A stretch of 64,000 nt of DNA from Haliclona indistincta. Taxonomy: Eukaryota > Porifera > Demospongiae > Haplosclerida > Chalinidae. Both the position numbers and the translations under genes were made by a program. Below are positions 43,601 through 55,000 of the stretch, in pieces; within the stretch, counting starts at the first letter, position 1; every line of letters starts with the position of its first letter. The stretch spans positions 12,169,086 through 12,233,085 of the forward strand of contig OZ024785.1 of the NCBI GenBank assembly GCA_964017065.1. Direction: 5' to 3'. The notes beneath the pieces are model-generated. The model had not been told where the DNA came from. It did no database searches and saw only the letters and a program-made list of their open reading frames with translations.

Positions 43601-45445
43601 ATATTTTGAAGGAGAGCATCCAACTGAAGAAATAAAGTCAAAAAAACCCTTGGCTCTTTAGCTAGAAGCACTGTACATATAAAGGGCTGAACCAGTACAG
43701 GAACATTAACACTAAAGCATATTGTCATATCGCCCAAACATGTCATTATACACATCAACTTTGCTGATATGAGGCTTAGTTGTGCTTCGTAATTATACTA
43801 ATTGAATTTTGTTCCATTTCATAGGAATTCATCTTATAGGCTAATTAGTGTTTTACTCATCAGCTACTTTGTGGCTCTTATTGGAGTAAATCTCTCATTC
43901 ATTGGAGCTGTCTACAGCATCTTTATCATTCCACTGTGTGCTACTGTAGCAGCCGTGTTCCATTACTTCCTACTTGTTTCTTTACTCTCATCGCTAGCTG
44001 AAGTTTTATTATTGTTCTTGTTGAAAATCGGAAGAGCAAAATGGCTCTACTCACATATATCAATACTTGGCTGTTGGGGTATGTTCATACACAACAATAT
44101 GTTTGAACATGCATTGAATTTGCTTGAGCATACCTTACTTCCTACTGTAAGAAAGCACCCAAGCATAGGAACCTATAGCTCATATCAGGTTCCTGGTATT
44201 TGTAACAGCTAGGAATTGTTTGGTTCAGGTGTCTACTATGTGTACGATATGTACGACACCTACTAGGTGACATACATATCCTGCAATTGTCACTACAAAT
44301 TCCTCACGCAGTAAGAAGTATTAATAATTATTGTGGGTGGGACTGCTATCTGAGTACAAGGTTAAGCATGCTACAAGCTGTAAAGTGTTTCTGTACACTA
44401 AATACATGTATAGAAATTTTCACCACGTTGGAACCTCTCTATAACGGACATGTTGGGAAAGTTCTGTAGATGTCCCCCCAGGTTCAATCTGTTTTATATT
44501 GGTATGTATAAAACTGTTTCCCAACTTGTCCGTGTACATAACAATACAAGTATTGTTATGCATGATAATATAACGGACATCAGGAAATTGTTCGTTATAA
44601 TAATTATTATGGAAGTGCAGTAGAAGCGTCTGCTATTGACTGAGGTTACACTGTACCAATTTTTAAACACACCTTTGCTATGCACAAAAATTAATAGTTA
44701 TTAATAATTTATTTTGTTAATTGTATTCGGTAAATAATGTGTTATCTTCTTCAGTCGTACCAGCTATCTTTGTTGCTGCTTGTATTGACCCAGACTACAC
44801 TAACTACACCAGTGGAAGAATGTGAGTATCTATACATAGCTTTATCGACTTTCAGCTATGATGACAGATCTTGTTAAATTTTAGATGCAGACCAGAAAAT
44901 ATTCCATATTACATGGGAGTGCTTGCACCAATTGCTGTCGTTCCTCCTCTCATTTGGATTATGGTTTTTATCATAATTTGCTCAAGATACCACGAAGGAA
45001 ATTCGTTTGAAAATACGCTATCAAATCGATCCATTTTATTACTTTCCATTTGTGCTGTCCTGAATTCCTTGGTGTTTGGTGTTGCTTGGATATTTGGATT
45101 GAAGCGACATCATCGACTGCAATGAGCTCAACAACAAGTACAACTCTGATGATCGTGTTCATAATTCTCTCAGCTCTGCAGGGACTACTGCCTCTAATAC
45201 TTCACTGCATAAAAAAATTCACAGACAATAGGAGAACTACTTCTCACAAGAAAGACGATGAAACCATTCCCTTTGTTCAAGATACTCAAGAGCCAGCTAG
45301 TCCTACTGATAAACCTCCACAAATAACTCCTTTAATCTCTTCCTCCGGTAGACAACAAAGTAAAAAGAGAATGAATGTACTGCCTGCCTCAACTGTTACA
45401 AAGTCTACTGTTGAAGAACAAATAAAACCTAAGACAAATACATGA
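40689..45445 (+). CDS. gene C copy 3: adhesion/secretin-type seven-helix receptor, one frameshift
   Basis: Exons: 40689-41037 (signal peptide, Cys-bearing ectodomain of about 95 residues), 41087-41158, 41211-41307 (TM1), 43825-44078 (TM2-TM4 start), 44755-44821 (rest of TM4 and loop, ACIDPDYTNYTSG) and 44885-45445 (TM5-TM7 and tail). Phases agree throughout. TM6 reads FGVAWIFGL and TM7 LSALQGLLPLILHCIKKF, both hallmarks of family B2 (adhesion) GPCRs. No GPS/GAIN domain is visible. Between FGL and TM7 (about 45100-45125) the frame shifts by one base, giving an early stop at 45123-45125 in the upstream frame. It may be a young pseudogene or a base error. The final stop lies at the junction with A copy 4, so the original C-terminus may be lost. 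Intron 3 (41308-43824) holds a 916-bp transposon. Confidence 0.7.
42125..43040. mobile_element. 916-bp TIR element with TATA duplication
   Basis: C copy 2 has the empty site (GTGAAATATACACTAAGC), so the limits are exact. TATA lies at 42121-42124 and 43041-43044. The ends are TGTTGTGCGCAAAC and GTTTGCGCATAACA. The inverted repeats extend about 95 bases and contain several copies of the palindrome CAATCCATGGATTG. The core has no transposase. Confidence 0.85.
44424..44653. mobile_element. probable Tigger/pogo-like short element
   Basis: The left end GGAACCTCTCTATAACGGAC, a central inverted GTCCG/CGTTATA segment and the right end TGAGGTTACACTGTA resemble short pogo/Tigger-type elements. The left part is also present in C copy 2 (25209-25240), where it is cut by the junction to A copy 3. 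Confidence 0.45.
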
Positions 45446-47743
45446 CTCATGTCGTGGTAATGCTACCTTCACAACTCAGAGAAGAACATACACTTGCACA
45501 GTGAATGTCGAAGGGCGTGTTAATATTGGCAGTGGAAATTATAATACAGTCCTAATAGGTAGTGCAAACACCACAGCCACAGTGACTGGTGAGTGAGCTA
45601 GAGTTCCTCATGCACTACTGTACTCCTTCTCCTCTCTTTATTAGTTGCTGGCACTCCCATTGCTGTTACTGCCAGCAGAACTGGCTGCAACTCCATCCTA
45701 GTCTCTTGGACTGCTCCATCACCAGAACCACATGGCTATGAGGTATTCTACTAGACAGCATCAGCTGGAATGAGACTGAGTGGAGGGAACACTAGCAACA
45801 CTGAGCTGACACTGACTGGGCTAACACTGGGAGAGACATGCATTGTGTTTGTTGTTGCTTTTGGAGCAGAGGGAGAGCCAGTCCTGCCTAGTCCTCACAG
45901 CAACCTGGCAAATGATTCAATTTGTGAGTTTTGACTCTCAAGTAGATCACTTATTATAGCTGCTGAACTGCCAGAGCTAAGTGATGACCTATCACTCACT
46001 CCCACGACCTCCTCCATCATGGTGTCATGGACTCCTCTAGAGTTTTCTCCTGACAGCTACAACGTCACTTTCGCTTGTCAACTGTTGTGTGAAACTGAAC
46101 CATACACAGAGTCATATAACATTATTGACGGAGCAGCCAATGCCCACACCATTCTCAATCTTGAACCAGGCAGCAACTGCACTGTCAATGTAGCAGGAGT
46201 GTTTGGTAACAGCATCGGCAACACTATCAATTCATCGATCGATACTAATTCAGCACGTAAGAGAGATATAAGCTTGACCGTGCTCACATAATAGTACTTA
46301 TTTTCTCAGGTCCCGGTGCTCCAGAAGGTCTTGTAAACACTTCAGTGGAGACTCGATCATTGAGCATAGTGTGGGACCCAGTAGCTTGCTCAGAACAGAG
46401 AGGCCCTATTATTGGGTACAGGGTGCGGTATGGTTCTGGTAGAAACATCTTCATTGTAATAATATCTGAAGACAGAAGCAAAGAGAATGCTGAGCTAACT
46501 GAACTGATTCCGTTTACCAGCTACTTTGTGCAAGTGGCAGCTGTTAATGATGCAGGGATTGGAGAATTCACTGATCGAGGATTTACAGTGACTACACTTC
46601 AGGAAAGTAAGTGACAATAGTGACTATTATCCAGTGTGTATAACCAAACCTACTTCTGTACAGTTCCTGGTACAGTGTCTGATCTATCAGCTATCCCAGA
46701 AGTGGTACAGCTCACCATCTCATGGAGTCCTCCCTCAGAGCCCAATGGAGTCATCATTGCATATGAAGTGTATTCCAACAGCAGTGGTGTGTTCAGTTAC
46801 ACTAACACATCAGCCACACGGCTCACACTGAGGGACCTCTCTCCCAACACCATCGTTGCATACAGTGTCAGAGCATACACCATCATAGGACCAGGAAGCA
46901 GTGTGACAAATCAAGCATCCACAGGAAGTACTTGTAAGTTTTGACAATATTGCAAAATTGTTATGATTTCTACATTATTATTTAAGCTCCTATTGTTACT
47001 GGAGTGTCAGCAGTTGCTCTGAGCATGACGTCAGTAAGGGTCTCATGGACTCCGGTCAACCTTACTGTAGTAGAGAGTTACACTGTACACTATACTACAG
47101 TGGGTGGAGTCAGTGATACAGCTACCTTCCCAGCTAGTGCCTCCTCTGGAGAGGTGTCAGGACTGATGGAGAGACAACAGTACAATTTCAGTGTCACCAC
47201 TACACTTAATGTCAACGGAGAGTTGTTCCAAGGATTACCAGATTTCATACAATCATCTGTAAATGGTGAGTTAAATGCAACCAATAAAATGTAATCATTT
47301 TCCTATTTTAATGTAGTATCAGTATCGGAATCAGCTGAAACAACTCTGACACCTCCTACATGTGAGTACAATATCAGAAATATTATACACAGGTAAGACC
47401 TAAACGAGAGCTTGACTTCACATTACCACTTATTGCTATACATTGCACCAAATCATCTAAACAAGCTTTTCTCTCAATTTTTGAGTTTGCAAATAATATT
47501 ATTTACATGCAGCCAACCCACCACCTGATATACTGGCGCCACTAATAGCTGGGTGGGTTCTATTCGGTGTTGCAGTTGCTGTAGTAGTTGTCGTTGCTGC
47601 ATCTGCTATTGGATTCCTTGCGTGGAAAAAAGTGCCTGTGAAAGTGTAAGTATTTTGAATCATATACCTTGACTGTATCTTATTCATGTTGTCACAGATC
47701 ACCTTCAGCACCAACATCACCAACTAAAATAGCTGTAATATAA
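45446..47743 (+). pseudogene. gene A copy 4: 5'-truncated, stop in FN3-1
   Basis: Exons: 45446-45588 (3' part of the Ig-like exon, with a 4-base deletion in AGAGAAGAAAGAAC), 45645-45923 (FN3-1, GAG changed to TAG after EVFY), 45960-46256, 46310-46606, 46664-46933 and 46987-47265 (FN3-2 to FN3-5, open), 47317-47361 (stalk), 47513-47645 (TM) and 47698-47743 (tail). No signal peptide or promoter of its own: it starts where C copy 3 ends. The late exons remain nearly identical to copy 1, so it was inactivated recently or is being gene-converted. Confidence 0.82.
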
Positions 47744-47784
47744 GTACTCTTTCTGTAATAGATTTTTTGGCATGCTTTTCTAAT

Positions 47785-48738
47785 AAAGCACCAATGGTGC
47801 AGATGCCTCGGTGCAGTAGCATGTATGCTAGCATGCAATTAGCAGATGCATATGACACCACGTATGCATGAATGCAGTAGATCCACGGAAGCATCAAAAC
47901 AGTATCATAGAAGCATGCAATGCAAGCTACAGTAGAAGTGACCAGCAGATATATGGAACATACAGGCAAGCAGTAGATCATAGCAACAGTGCTATGGAAG
48001 CACAGGCTAGTGGCAGCTTTCCAGCAGCAACAGATCATAGCAACAGTGCTATGGAAGTGCAAGCTAGTGACAGCTTATCCAGCAGCAGGCAGCAGATCAT
48101 AGCAACAATGCTATCGAAGCGCAGGCTAGTGGTAGCTATCCAGCAACAGCTGATCACAGCAACAGTGCTATGGAAGCACAGGCTAGAGGCAGCTATTCAG
48201 CAGCAGCAGATCATAGCAACAGTGCTATGGAAGCACAGGCTAGTAGCAGCTATCCAGCAGCAGCAGCAGCAGGCAAGCAGCAGATCATAGCAACAGTTCT
48301 ATGGAAGCGCAGGCTAGTGGCAGCTATCCAGCAGCTGTACAAGCTGTTGTACAAAAGTTGTATTGAAGCCAAACAGAATAATGTAGCTGGGCGTGACTGT
48401 AACTGCTCTGCTCGCTCCGGCTCACCTGTCGAGCAGAGCTAAGTGAACTCAAACACGCTTTCGCTCGCTAGTTTCACTGCTGCCAATGGAGTCGCGCGAG
48501 CTGTACTATCACAGATCAAGCCTTCAAGTTGCACTGTAGCCATCTGTAGACAGTTTTGTCTATGAAGTAGGCCCGAGCGCACAAGACGGCTGTTTAGGTT
48601 AGCAAATCCTGCCATAACTTCAAAACAAAGGCTTTAATAGCAAATCTGTCAAATTTGATTTTCATAAACTATCGAGATCTACCTGTATTGCAAGTTTCAG
48701 CGCTTAGTAGCAAGCGGTTGCTGAGATACGCATTGCGA

Positions 48739-48770
<32 letters not shown>

Positions 48771-48818
48771 GAACAGACTACTGTATGCCTCGTGGCTCCG
48801 CCCACACCTCGGCATAAT
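47785..48818. mobile_element. insertion element related to 18771-19611, reverse orientation
   Basis: The host reads TTTTCTAAT-TGTGTCTGATC in other units and is interrupted here. The left end CACCAATGGTGCAGATGCCTC and the right end GGCTCCGCCCAC … CTCGGCATAAT match, inverted, the ends of the element in B copy 2. The middle holds a long tandem repeat, a (CA)n tract (48742-48768) and GC-rich stretches. The target duplication is not resolved. Confidence 0.65.
47960..48345. repeat. tandem repeat of about 54-60 bp, 6-7 copies
   Basis: Each unit carries GATCATAGCAACAGTGCTAT, GGAAGCACAGGCTAG and a variable run of CAGCAG. It stays open in one frame for about 140 codons (Ala/Ser/Gln-rich), but lengths vary with the CAG run and there is no other coding sign, so I treat it as a minisatellite. 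Confidence 0.75.
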
Positions 48819-49035
48819 TATTGTGTCTGATCATAATAACTAAAATTTATGAATATTGACAATAAATGTGATTGAATTGACTGGCAACCAATTGAATTGA
48901 CTATTGGTTGCCAGATTGAAGGATGTCCAAATGCAACCAAAATTCTGCAAATAATTCAAAAAGAAACTCTCATTGCAAACAGCAGGTTGTTCAACAACAC
49001 ACAAGGGACCACAAGTCAAAGATGCTGTGACTACT

Positions 49036-49857
49036 CATGGATAATGGCAGGATGATTCATTGTCCATGCCATTATCCATGATTTTGTCGTTGTCCATGAC
49101 AAAATCTATGGTTATATAATACAAATAAACTGTTAATAATTCCATGGGCAGAATTACCAACACACGACAACACAACCTCTACTGCTCTTCACACACTTGT
49201 AGCTAGATTCAACTATGTTTTTTCTCAACAAAATCACGCCATTACTAAAAAAATGTCAGACTCCGCATTTCTGCAAACTGTTCAACATACACACACTAGA
49301 GCCAGTTAGGTACTGAAACCTATTTACTAAACCCTCACACTTTAACTAGCACAAGTTTTAATGACCGCCTATTAACCAAAGTAGTTAGCACGAACTCTTG
49401 TACTCTAAATAAAGACGGCACAGTGAAGTTGCAAGCAAGTATCCAAGATTCATATTGCTAACGGAGATGGGCACCAAACTCTGTCTTTTTCTATTGCAGT
49501 AAAATCGCCAAACGCAAAATCTGGGACATCTGCCAAAATTTCTAGCTATGCGGTAGTATTATGATGAAGTGATATTGGATATGCTAGCTACAAGGTATCT
49601 AGGTATCAATAGATATTAGATGGTCATGTATCATAGGTGGCAAAACAGCTGGTAGGTATTACTACCAGAATAAATTTTTACTTGGTGCGCATGCATAGCT
49701 GAAAGTACAATATCCCTACTATGTTCACTATATTATAATCAATTGATATAGTGAATACTATGGTGGTCACGAGGCCTGTCCCACTCCTTGAAATCAAACG
49801 ATATCTTGAGAAAAAGAGGGAGGAATAGAGAGAGAGTACGTCAGACACTAAAGCAAG
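49036..49857. other. non-coding block shared with 15606-16338
   Basis: Similar along most of its length to the block in unit 2 (CATGCCATTATCCATGATTT; TTTTTTCTCAACAAA; CAAACGATATC), with about 150 extra bases near 49370-49700. I see no gene in it. Confidence 0.45.
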
Positions 49858-50066
49858 AGTGAGTGAGTGAGTGAGTGAGTGAGTGAGTGAGTGAGTGAGT
49901 GAGTGAGTGAGTGAGTGAGTGAGTGAGTGAGTGAGTGAGTGAGTGAGTGAGTGAGTGAGTGAGTGAGTGAGTGAGTGAGTGAGTGAGTGAGTGAGTGAGT
50001 GAGTGAGTGAGTGAGTGAGTGAGTGAGTGAGTGAATGAGTGAGTGAGTGAGTGAGTGAGTGAGTGA
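49858..50066. repeat. (GAGT)n microsatellite, about 52 repeats
   Basis: About 208 bases of nearly pure GAGT, with two GAAT variants near the end. It is by far the longest of the three GAGT tracts in the array. Confidence 0.95.
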
Positions 50067-50359
50067 ATAGATAATGACTCAGAACAAAACTTGTGATACT
50101 TTATAACAGCTATAACAGTACAGCTATTTTTGATTCATAAATTGTTCTTATGCATGGCTATTGACTTGAAGATACATTCCAAGCTATTCATACGACTAAA
50201 ATAATACCAATACCATGACTTAACTTCAAAAGAAATTAATTATTGAAAAGGAAAGGATATTGCATAAAGCTGACGAAGGAGGGTTAAAGGCCAGCACTGT
50301 ATTAAGAGAAGGCAAAGCATGCATCAGCTTCAATGAGATGTATTTTGTAATGGATAATA

Positions 50360-51252
50360 GATCGACCTACAGTACAGAAGCAGATGGTAGGATAATGGAT
50401 GGATTGACCACAGTACTAACAGATGGTAGGATAATGGATCGACCTACAGTAACAGATGGCAGGATAATGTATGGACCTACAGTACAGAAACAGATGGTAG
50501 GATAATGGATTGACCACAGTACAGTAACAGATGGTAGGATAATGGATCGACCTACAGTACAGTAACAGATGGTAGGATAATGGATCGACCTACAGTACAG
50601 TAACAGATGGTAGGATAATGGATCGACCTACAGTACAGAAACAGATGGTAGGATAATGGATCGACCTACAGTACAGTAACAGATGGTAGGACAATGGATC
50701 GACCTACAGTACAGTAACAGATGGTAGGATAATGGATCGACCTACAGTACAGTAACAGATGGTAGGACAATGGATCGACCTACAGTACAGTAACAGATGG
50801 TAGGATAATGGATCGACCTACAGTACAGTAACAGATGGTAGGATAATGGATCGACCTACAGTACAGTAACAGATGGTAGGATAATGGATCGACCTACAGT
50901 ACAGTAACAGATGGTAGGATAATGGATCGACCTACAGTACAGTAACAGATGGTAGGATAATGGATCGACCTACAGTACAGTAACAGATGGTAGGATAATG
51001 GATCGACCTACAGTACAGTAACAGATGGTAGGATAATGGATCGACCTACAGTACAGTAACAGATGGTAGGATAATGGATCGACCTACAGTACAGTAACAG
51101 ATGGTAGGATAATGGATCGACCTACAGTACAGTAACAGATGGTAGGATAATGGATCGACCTACAGTACAGTAACAGATGGTAGGATAATGGATCGACCTA
51201 CAGTACAGTAACAGATGGTAGGATAATGGATCGACCTACGATACAGTAACAG
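50360..51252. repeat. 38-bp minisatellite, about 22-23 copies
   Basis: Tandem units with GTAGGATAATGGATCGACC and TACAGTACAGTAACAGATG. The first four or five units are degenerate and of unequal length; the remainder from about 50520 are almost identical, so the expansion is recent. Copy numbers elsewhere in the array are about 3, 5 and 6. Confidence 0.95.
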
Positions 51253-51676
51253 ATGGATTCTACTACTGTAAAAATATCACAATATCCAATTCCACTATCT
51301 CAGATAACAATATGACAACGATCACTCTGATTGAATCCAATATAATGTTCAAGGACGTTATAAATGAAATGAGTGTGTTTATTAATGTGGATATAAAATG
51401 CCATTTCAGTTATGTTCTCTCAACTGCTGGTGCTTGTGACTGTGACAAATTCTTACATGATTAACCATGTCATAATGTTTCTGCCACTCCATACGAGTTG
51501 GTAAGACCAGTTAAATGTTGGTTTACCTATGTCAATGACCCTCAATGTATAACAGGTACCATCAATTGTCCTTTTAACTACATCAAACTAGTAGCACCAG
51601 ATCGTCCAATAGAGAAGGTATCAGCTGGTCTTAGCACATGCCCCTAATTGCTAACTTGTTAGTTGTAGTTTGTATA

Positions 51677-51817
51677 CAGGGGATTGCAAGTTGCTTGACC
51701 GAAAATTTGTTGCTAGCGCATGCACACACTATGCTTTCTGTACAATTAGTATACAGAAACACGCTATGCAAACGCGCTAGCAGAAAATTGTTTTGTCAAG
51801 CAACCTGCAATCCCCTG
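51677..51817. mobile_element. 141-bp palindromic MITE (copy 4)
   Basis: Full-length copy with both CAGGGGATTGCA ends, at the same distance from the B gene as in units 1 and 2. Confidence 0.8.
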
Positions 51818-52007
51818 TAGTTTTGAGCAAGTTGAGCCAGTTATGCTTATGATGTAAAGTACTTTGAAATACTTTCAAGAACATTTAGAATTTTCAGTAA
51901 ACGTACAAATACATTAAGTATTTAAGTACAAGTACATTCCATTACTGAAAAAAGTACTTAAGTACTTGACTCCAACCCTGGTAGTGCATAATACTAACTA
52001 CTTTTCT

Positions 52008-52089
52008 TTCCAGTGAAGCGCCACCTTCAAGAGCCCTTCTTTTATATATCATTTCGTTCATCAGTTGATGGTTCACACTCTGGACCACC
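52008..52089 (+). promoter_or_regulatory. conserved core promoter of gene B copy 4
   Basis: CACCTTCAAGAGCCCTTCTT, TTTATATATCATTTCG and TCAGTTGATGGTTCACACTC precede CCACCATGG, the same as copy 1 except for a few substitutions. Confidence 0.5.
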
Positions 52090-55000
52090 ATGGCAGCACT
52101 ACTTGTGTTGCTGTTCTTGCTGGTTGGACCTCTAACTATGATCACAGCTAATGATATCTACTATGTCACAGCTAACAATTCTGATAAATCTTGTCCTCCT
52201 CACCAAGTGTGCCACAACCTCTCCTACTATGTCTCCGAGCCTGACTCTTACTTTACCAGTAACACTACCATCATATTTTTAGAAGGAGAACACAGCTTTA
52301 ACACCACTAAAATCAGTATCTCTAAAGTACACAACCTGACTCTGAAGGGACAAGGTCGGTGGCCGATAACAGGAGCTGAAGAGACTGTGATGCAGTCTAC
52401 TGTGATTATTAGCTGTGGCACAGAAGGAGGAGGTTTCTATTTTGAAAGATCTCATAACATCACTGTTAAAGGTCTTACTGTTGTTAACTGCAAAGGATAT
52501 GAGGCTGTGGTGTTTAAATTTTGGAGAGTTAAAAGTCTCAATTTTCGAATGAATTCAATCCAAAACATGTCGGGACATGGTATATTCACTCATAATTGTC
52601 AAGATACTATTATCACCAACTGTTCCTTCTATCATTCACTACGAGGTGGAGTAGAAATTAGATACCATGATGGTCATAACGGTTACAATAATCCAACTCT
52701 GGAGCTGTCTTATTCCAACATAACCAAGTGTAAAGACGATTATATTGGGGGAGCTGGTATATATTTAGAAACAAAGGCATTTACCGGTTCTCTACATATA
52801 AGATTGCTTTTTAGACATTTGGTATTAACACAAAACAAAGGAAACTATGGTGCAGGCTTGTTTGCTGATTTGAAGGGCAATGGCAAAGTGACACTCATCA
52901 TCTGCAATTCTGTTTTCTCTCGTGGATCTGCAAAATATGCTGGTGGTGGAATTTACTTTCTTCGTATAACTATCCCTTCTAATATTACAATCGTAAACAC
53001 AACATTAATGGAAAACAAAGGGCCTGATAGCAGTGAAATGCATCTAAGCATCGATATATCTCCTCGAATTCATGTTTCACTAACTTTTCTTAGCTCAACC
53101 ATTATACACACTGAGACTTCTTCGAACTATGGTGTTCAGGTCAGTGGCTGCTGTGCTAATGTAACACTCATCGATACTAACATGACATTTGCTAACCTAA
53201 GGTTGGCAGGCTTTTTGAGGAGAGGTATTTCATCTGATGAACCTAGCAAGTTTCAAATGATTGGTTGCCAGATTGAGGGATGTCAAAATGCACCTACAAT
53301 TCTGCATCTATTTCAAACAGAAACTCTCATTGCAAACAGCAGGTTCTTCAACAACACAAGTAAGGGATCACAAGATAAATCGGTCATCGAATTCTACCAC
53401 TGTAAAGATATCATAATATCAAATTCCACCATCTCAGATAACAATATGACAGGGATCACTCTTATTGAATCCAATATAAGGTTCAGTGGACTCAATGTGA
53501 TACAAAAGAACAGAAACACAGAGGGAGCTGGTATATATCTTCAAAAGGCCCTGAGTCATATCATAGTTGATGGAAAGTTAATGCTTTACAACAACACTGC
53601 TGATAAACAAGGTGGAGCAATTCTTGTAATGAAATCACAAGTGGATGATTTGACATCTCAATGTACTTTGAATTTTGTTGAAAAGTCTAGCTTGGTAATC
53701 TTCTCTGGAAATAGGGCTGGAAAAGGAGGAAGTGATATCTATGGTGCCATAATGAACAATTGCTATGATAAAGTCTTTATTCCACATGTAGGACAACCGA
53801 ATGAAACCTCTTGGTACTTCAATACGTCGCTAAAAAATAACTTTCACTTCAGTAACACTGACAAACTCTCCTCCATGTCCTCTGACCCCGTCATGATCTG
53901 TTTCTGCAATACTAGCAGCAATTTACCAAACTGTTCTGATAGGACCCAGCATATACAAGCATATCCAGGAGTAGGATTTAACACATCAATAGCAACAGTA
54001 GGATACTATGGTGGTACAAGTCCTGGTGTTGTGCAGGTCAGTGCTCAGCATGCAACACTAGTTCAAACCTATGGCCAAAATGAGACCACTAACTGTTTTC
54101 AGCTTCATATTCTTCTGCAAAAGAATGCAACCACGAAAGTAGCATTGGTAGATATAAAATTAGAAGATGTAAATAATGGAATACATGCGTCTATTAAAGT
54201 GGATATGAAATGTCCTATCGGCTTTGTTCTCTCAACTGGAGCTTGTTATTGTGACAAATTCTTACATAATAATCATGTCATATGTACAATTTCTGCCACT
54301 CCATACAAGTTTGTAGGACCAGTTAACAGTTGGTTTACCTATGTCAATGACACTCAATGTGTAACAGGTACCACCAATTGTCCTTTTGACTACTGCAATC
54401 GATTCAATGTCTCGTTTGACATCATGGCACCAGATCGTCAGTGTGTTGCCAATAGAGAAGGTATGCTTTGTGGACGATGCCAGTCACACCTTAGCATAAT
54501 GCTAGGATCCAACCGCTGTGGTGCTTGCTCTAACTGGTATCTATTTTTATTGCCAGTATTTATCCTCGCTGGCATAGTGTTGGTGAGTGTGTTGATGCTC
54601 CTTAACTTTAGTGTCTCTGCTGGAACTATCAATGGACTACTGTTCTATGTTAATATAGTGAAGCTCAATGAAGCATTTTTCTTCCCAAATGGTAGTGTTC
54701 CCATTGTGAGTCAATTCATCTCATGGCTGAACCTTGACCTGGGTATCGAAGTGTGCTTGTTTGATGGACTGGATGGCTACTGGAACACATGGTTACAATT
54801 TGCTTTTCCAGCTTACCTGTTCGTGCTCATGGGTGGCATTGTCATCGGCTGTCATTATTCTGTTTGGCTTTGCAGATTGTGTGGCTCTCACACTGTCCCA
54901 GCACTAGCTACACTGTTTCTAATGTCTTACACTAAAATTCTACTCACTGTCACTAATGCTCTTTCCATGACTCGGCTGCCATGCAATGACAGTATACTGA

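Larger units (their letters stand above)
48905..51655 (+). pseudogene. split relic of a gene B copy (unit 4), best preserved
   Basis: The left piece (48905-49035) is the QIEGCQNAPKIL to FFNNT segment. The right piece (51262-51655) holds the CKDITISNSTISDNN segment, then jumps to the NEMHVFIKVDMKCP, STGACHCDKFL and PFDYCN segments, with an internal deletion and stops. Between are a shared non-coding block, a long GAGT tract and about 22 copies of the 38-bp satellite. The order of pieces shows it was once a B gene in the same orientation. Confidence 0.72.

Noticed and set aside
47868..48442. Ala/Ser/Gln-rich frames as a possible low-complexity protein
   Set aside because: They follow a CAG-containing tandem repeat inside a transposon-like insertion, without splice, start or conservation evidence.
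49858..50066. GAGT tract as telomeric or subtelomeric repeat
   Set aside because: It is not TTAGGG-like and occurs in the same internal place in three units, so it is an ordinary microsatellite.
7151..51252. 38-bp direct repeats resembling a CRISPR array
   Set aside because: Units are head-to-tail with no spacers, lie in an animal genome and have no cas genes nearby; this is a minisatellite.
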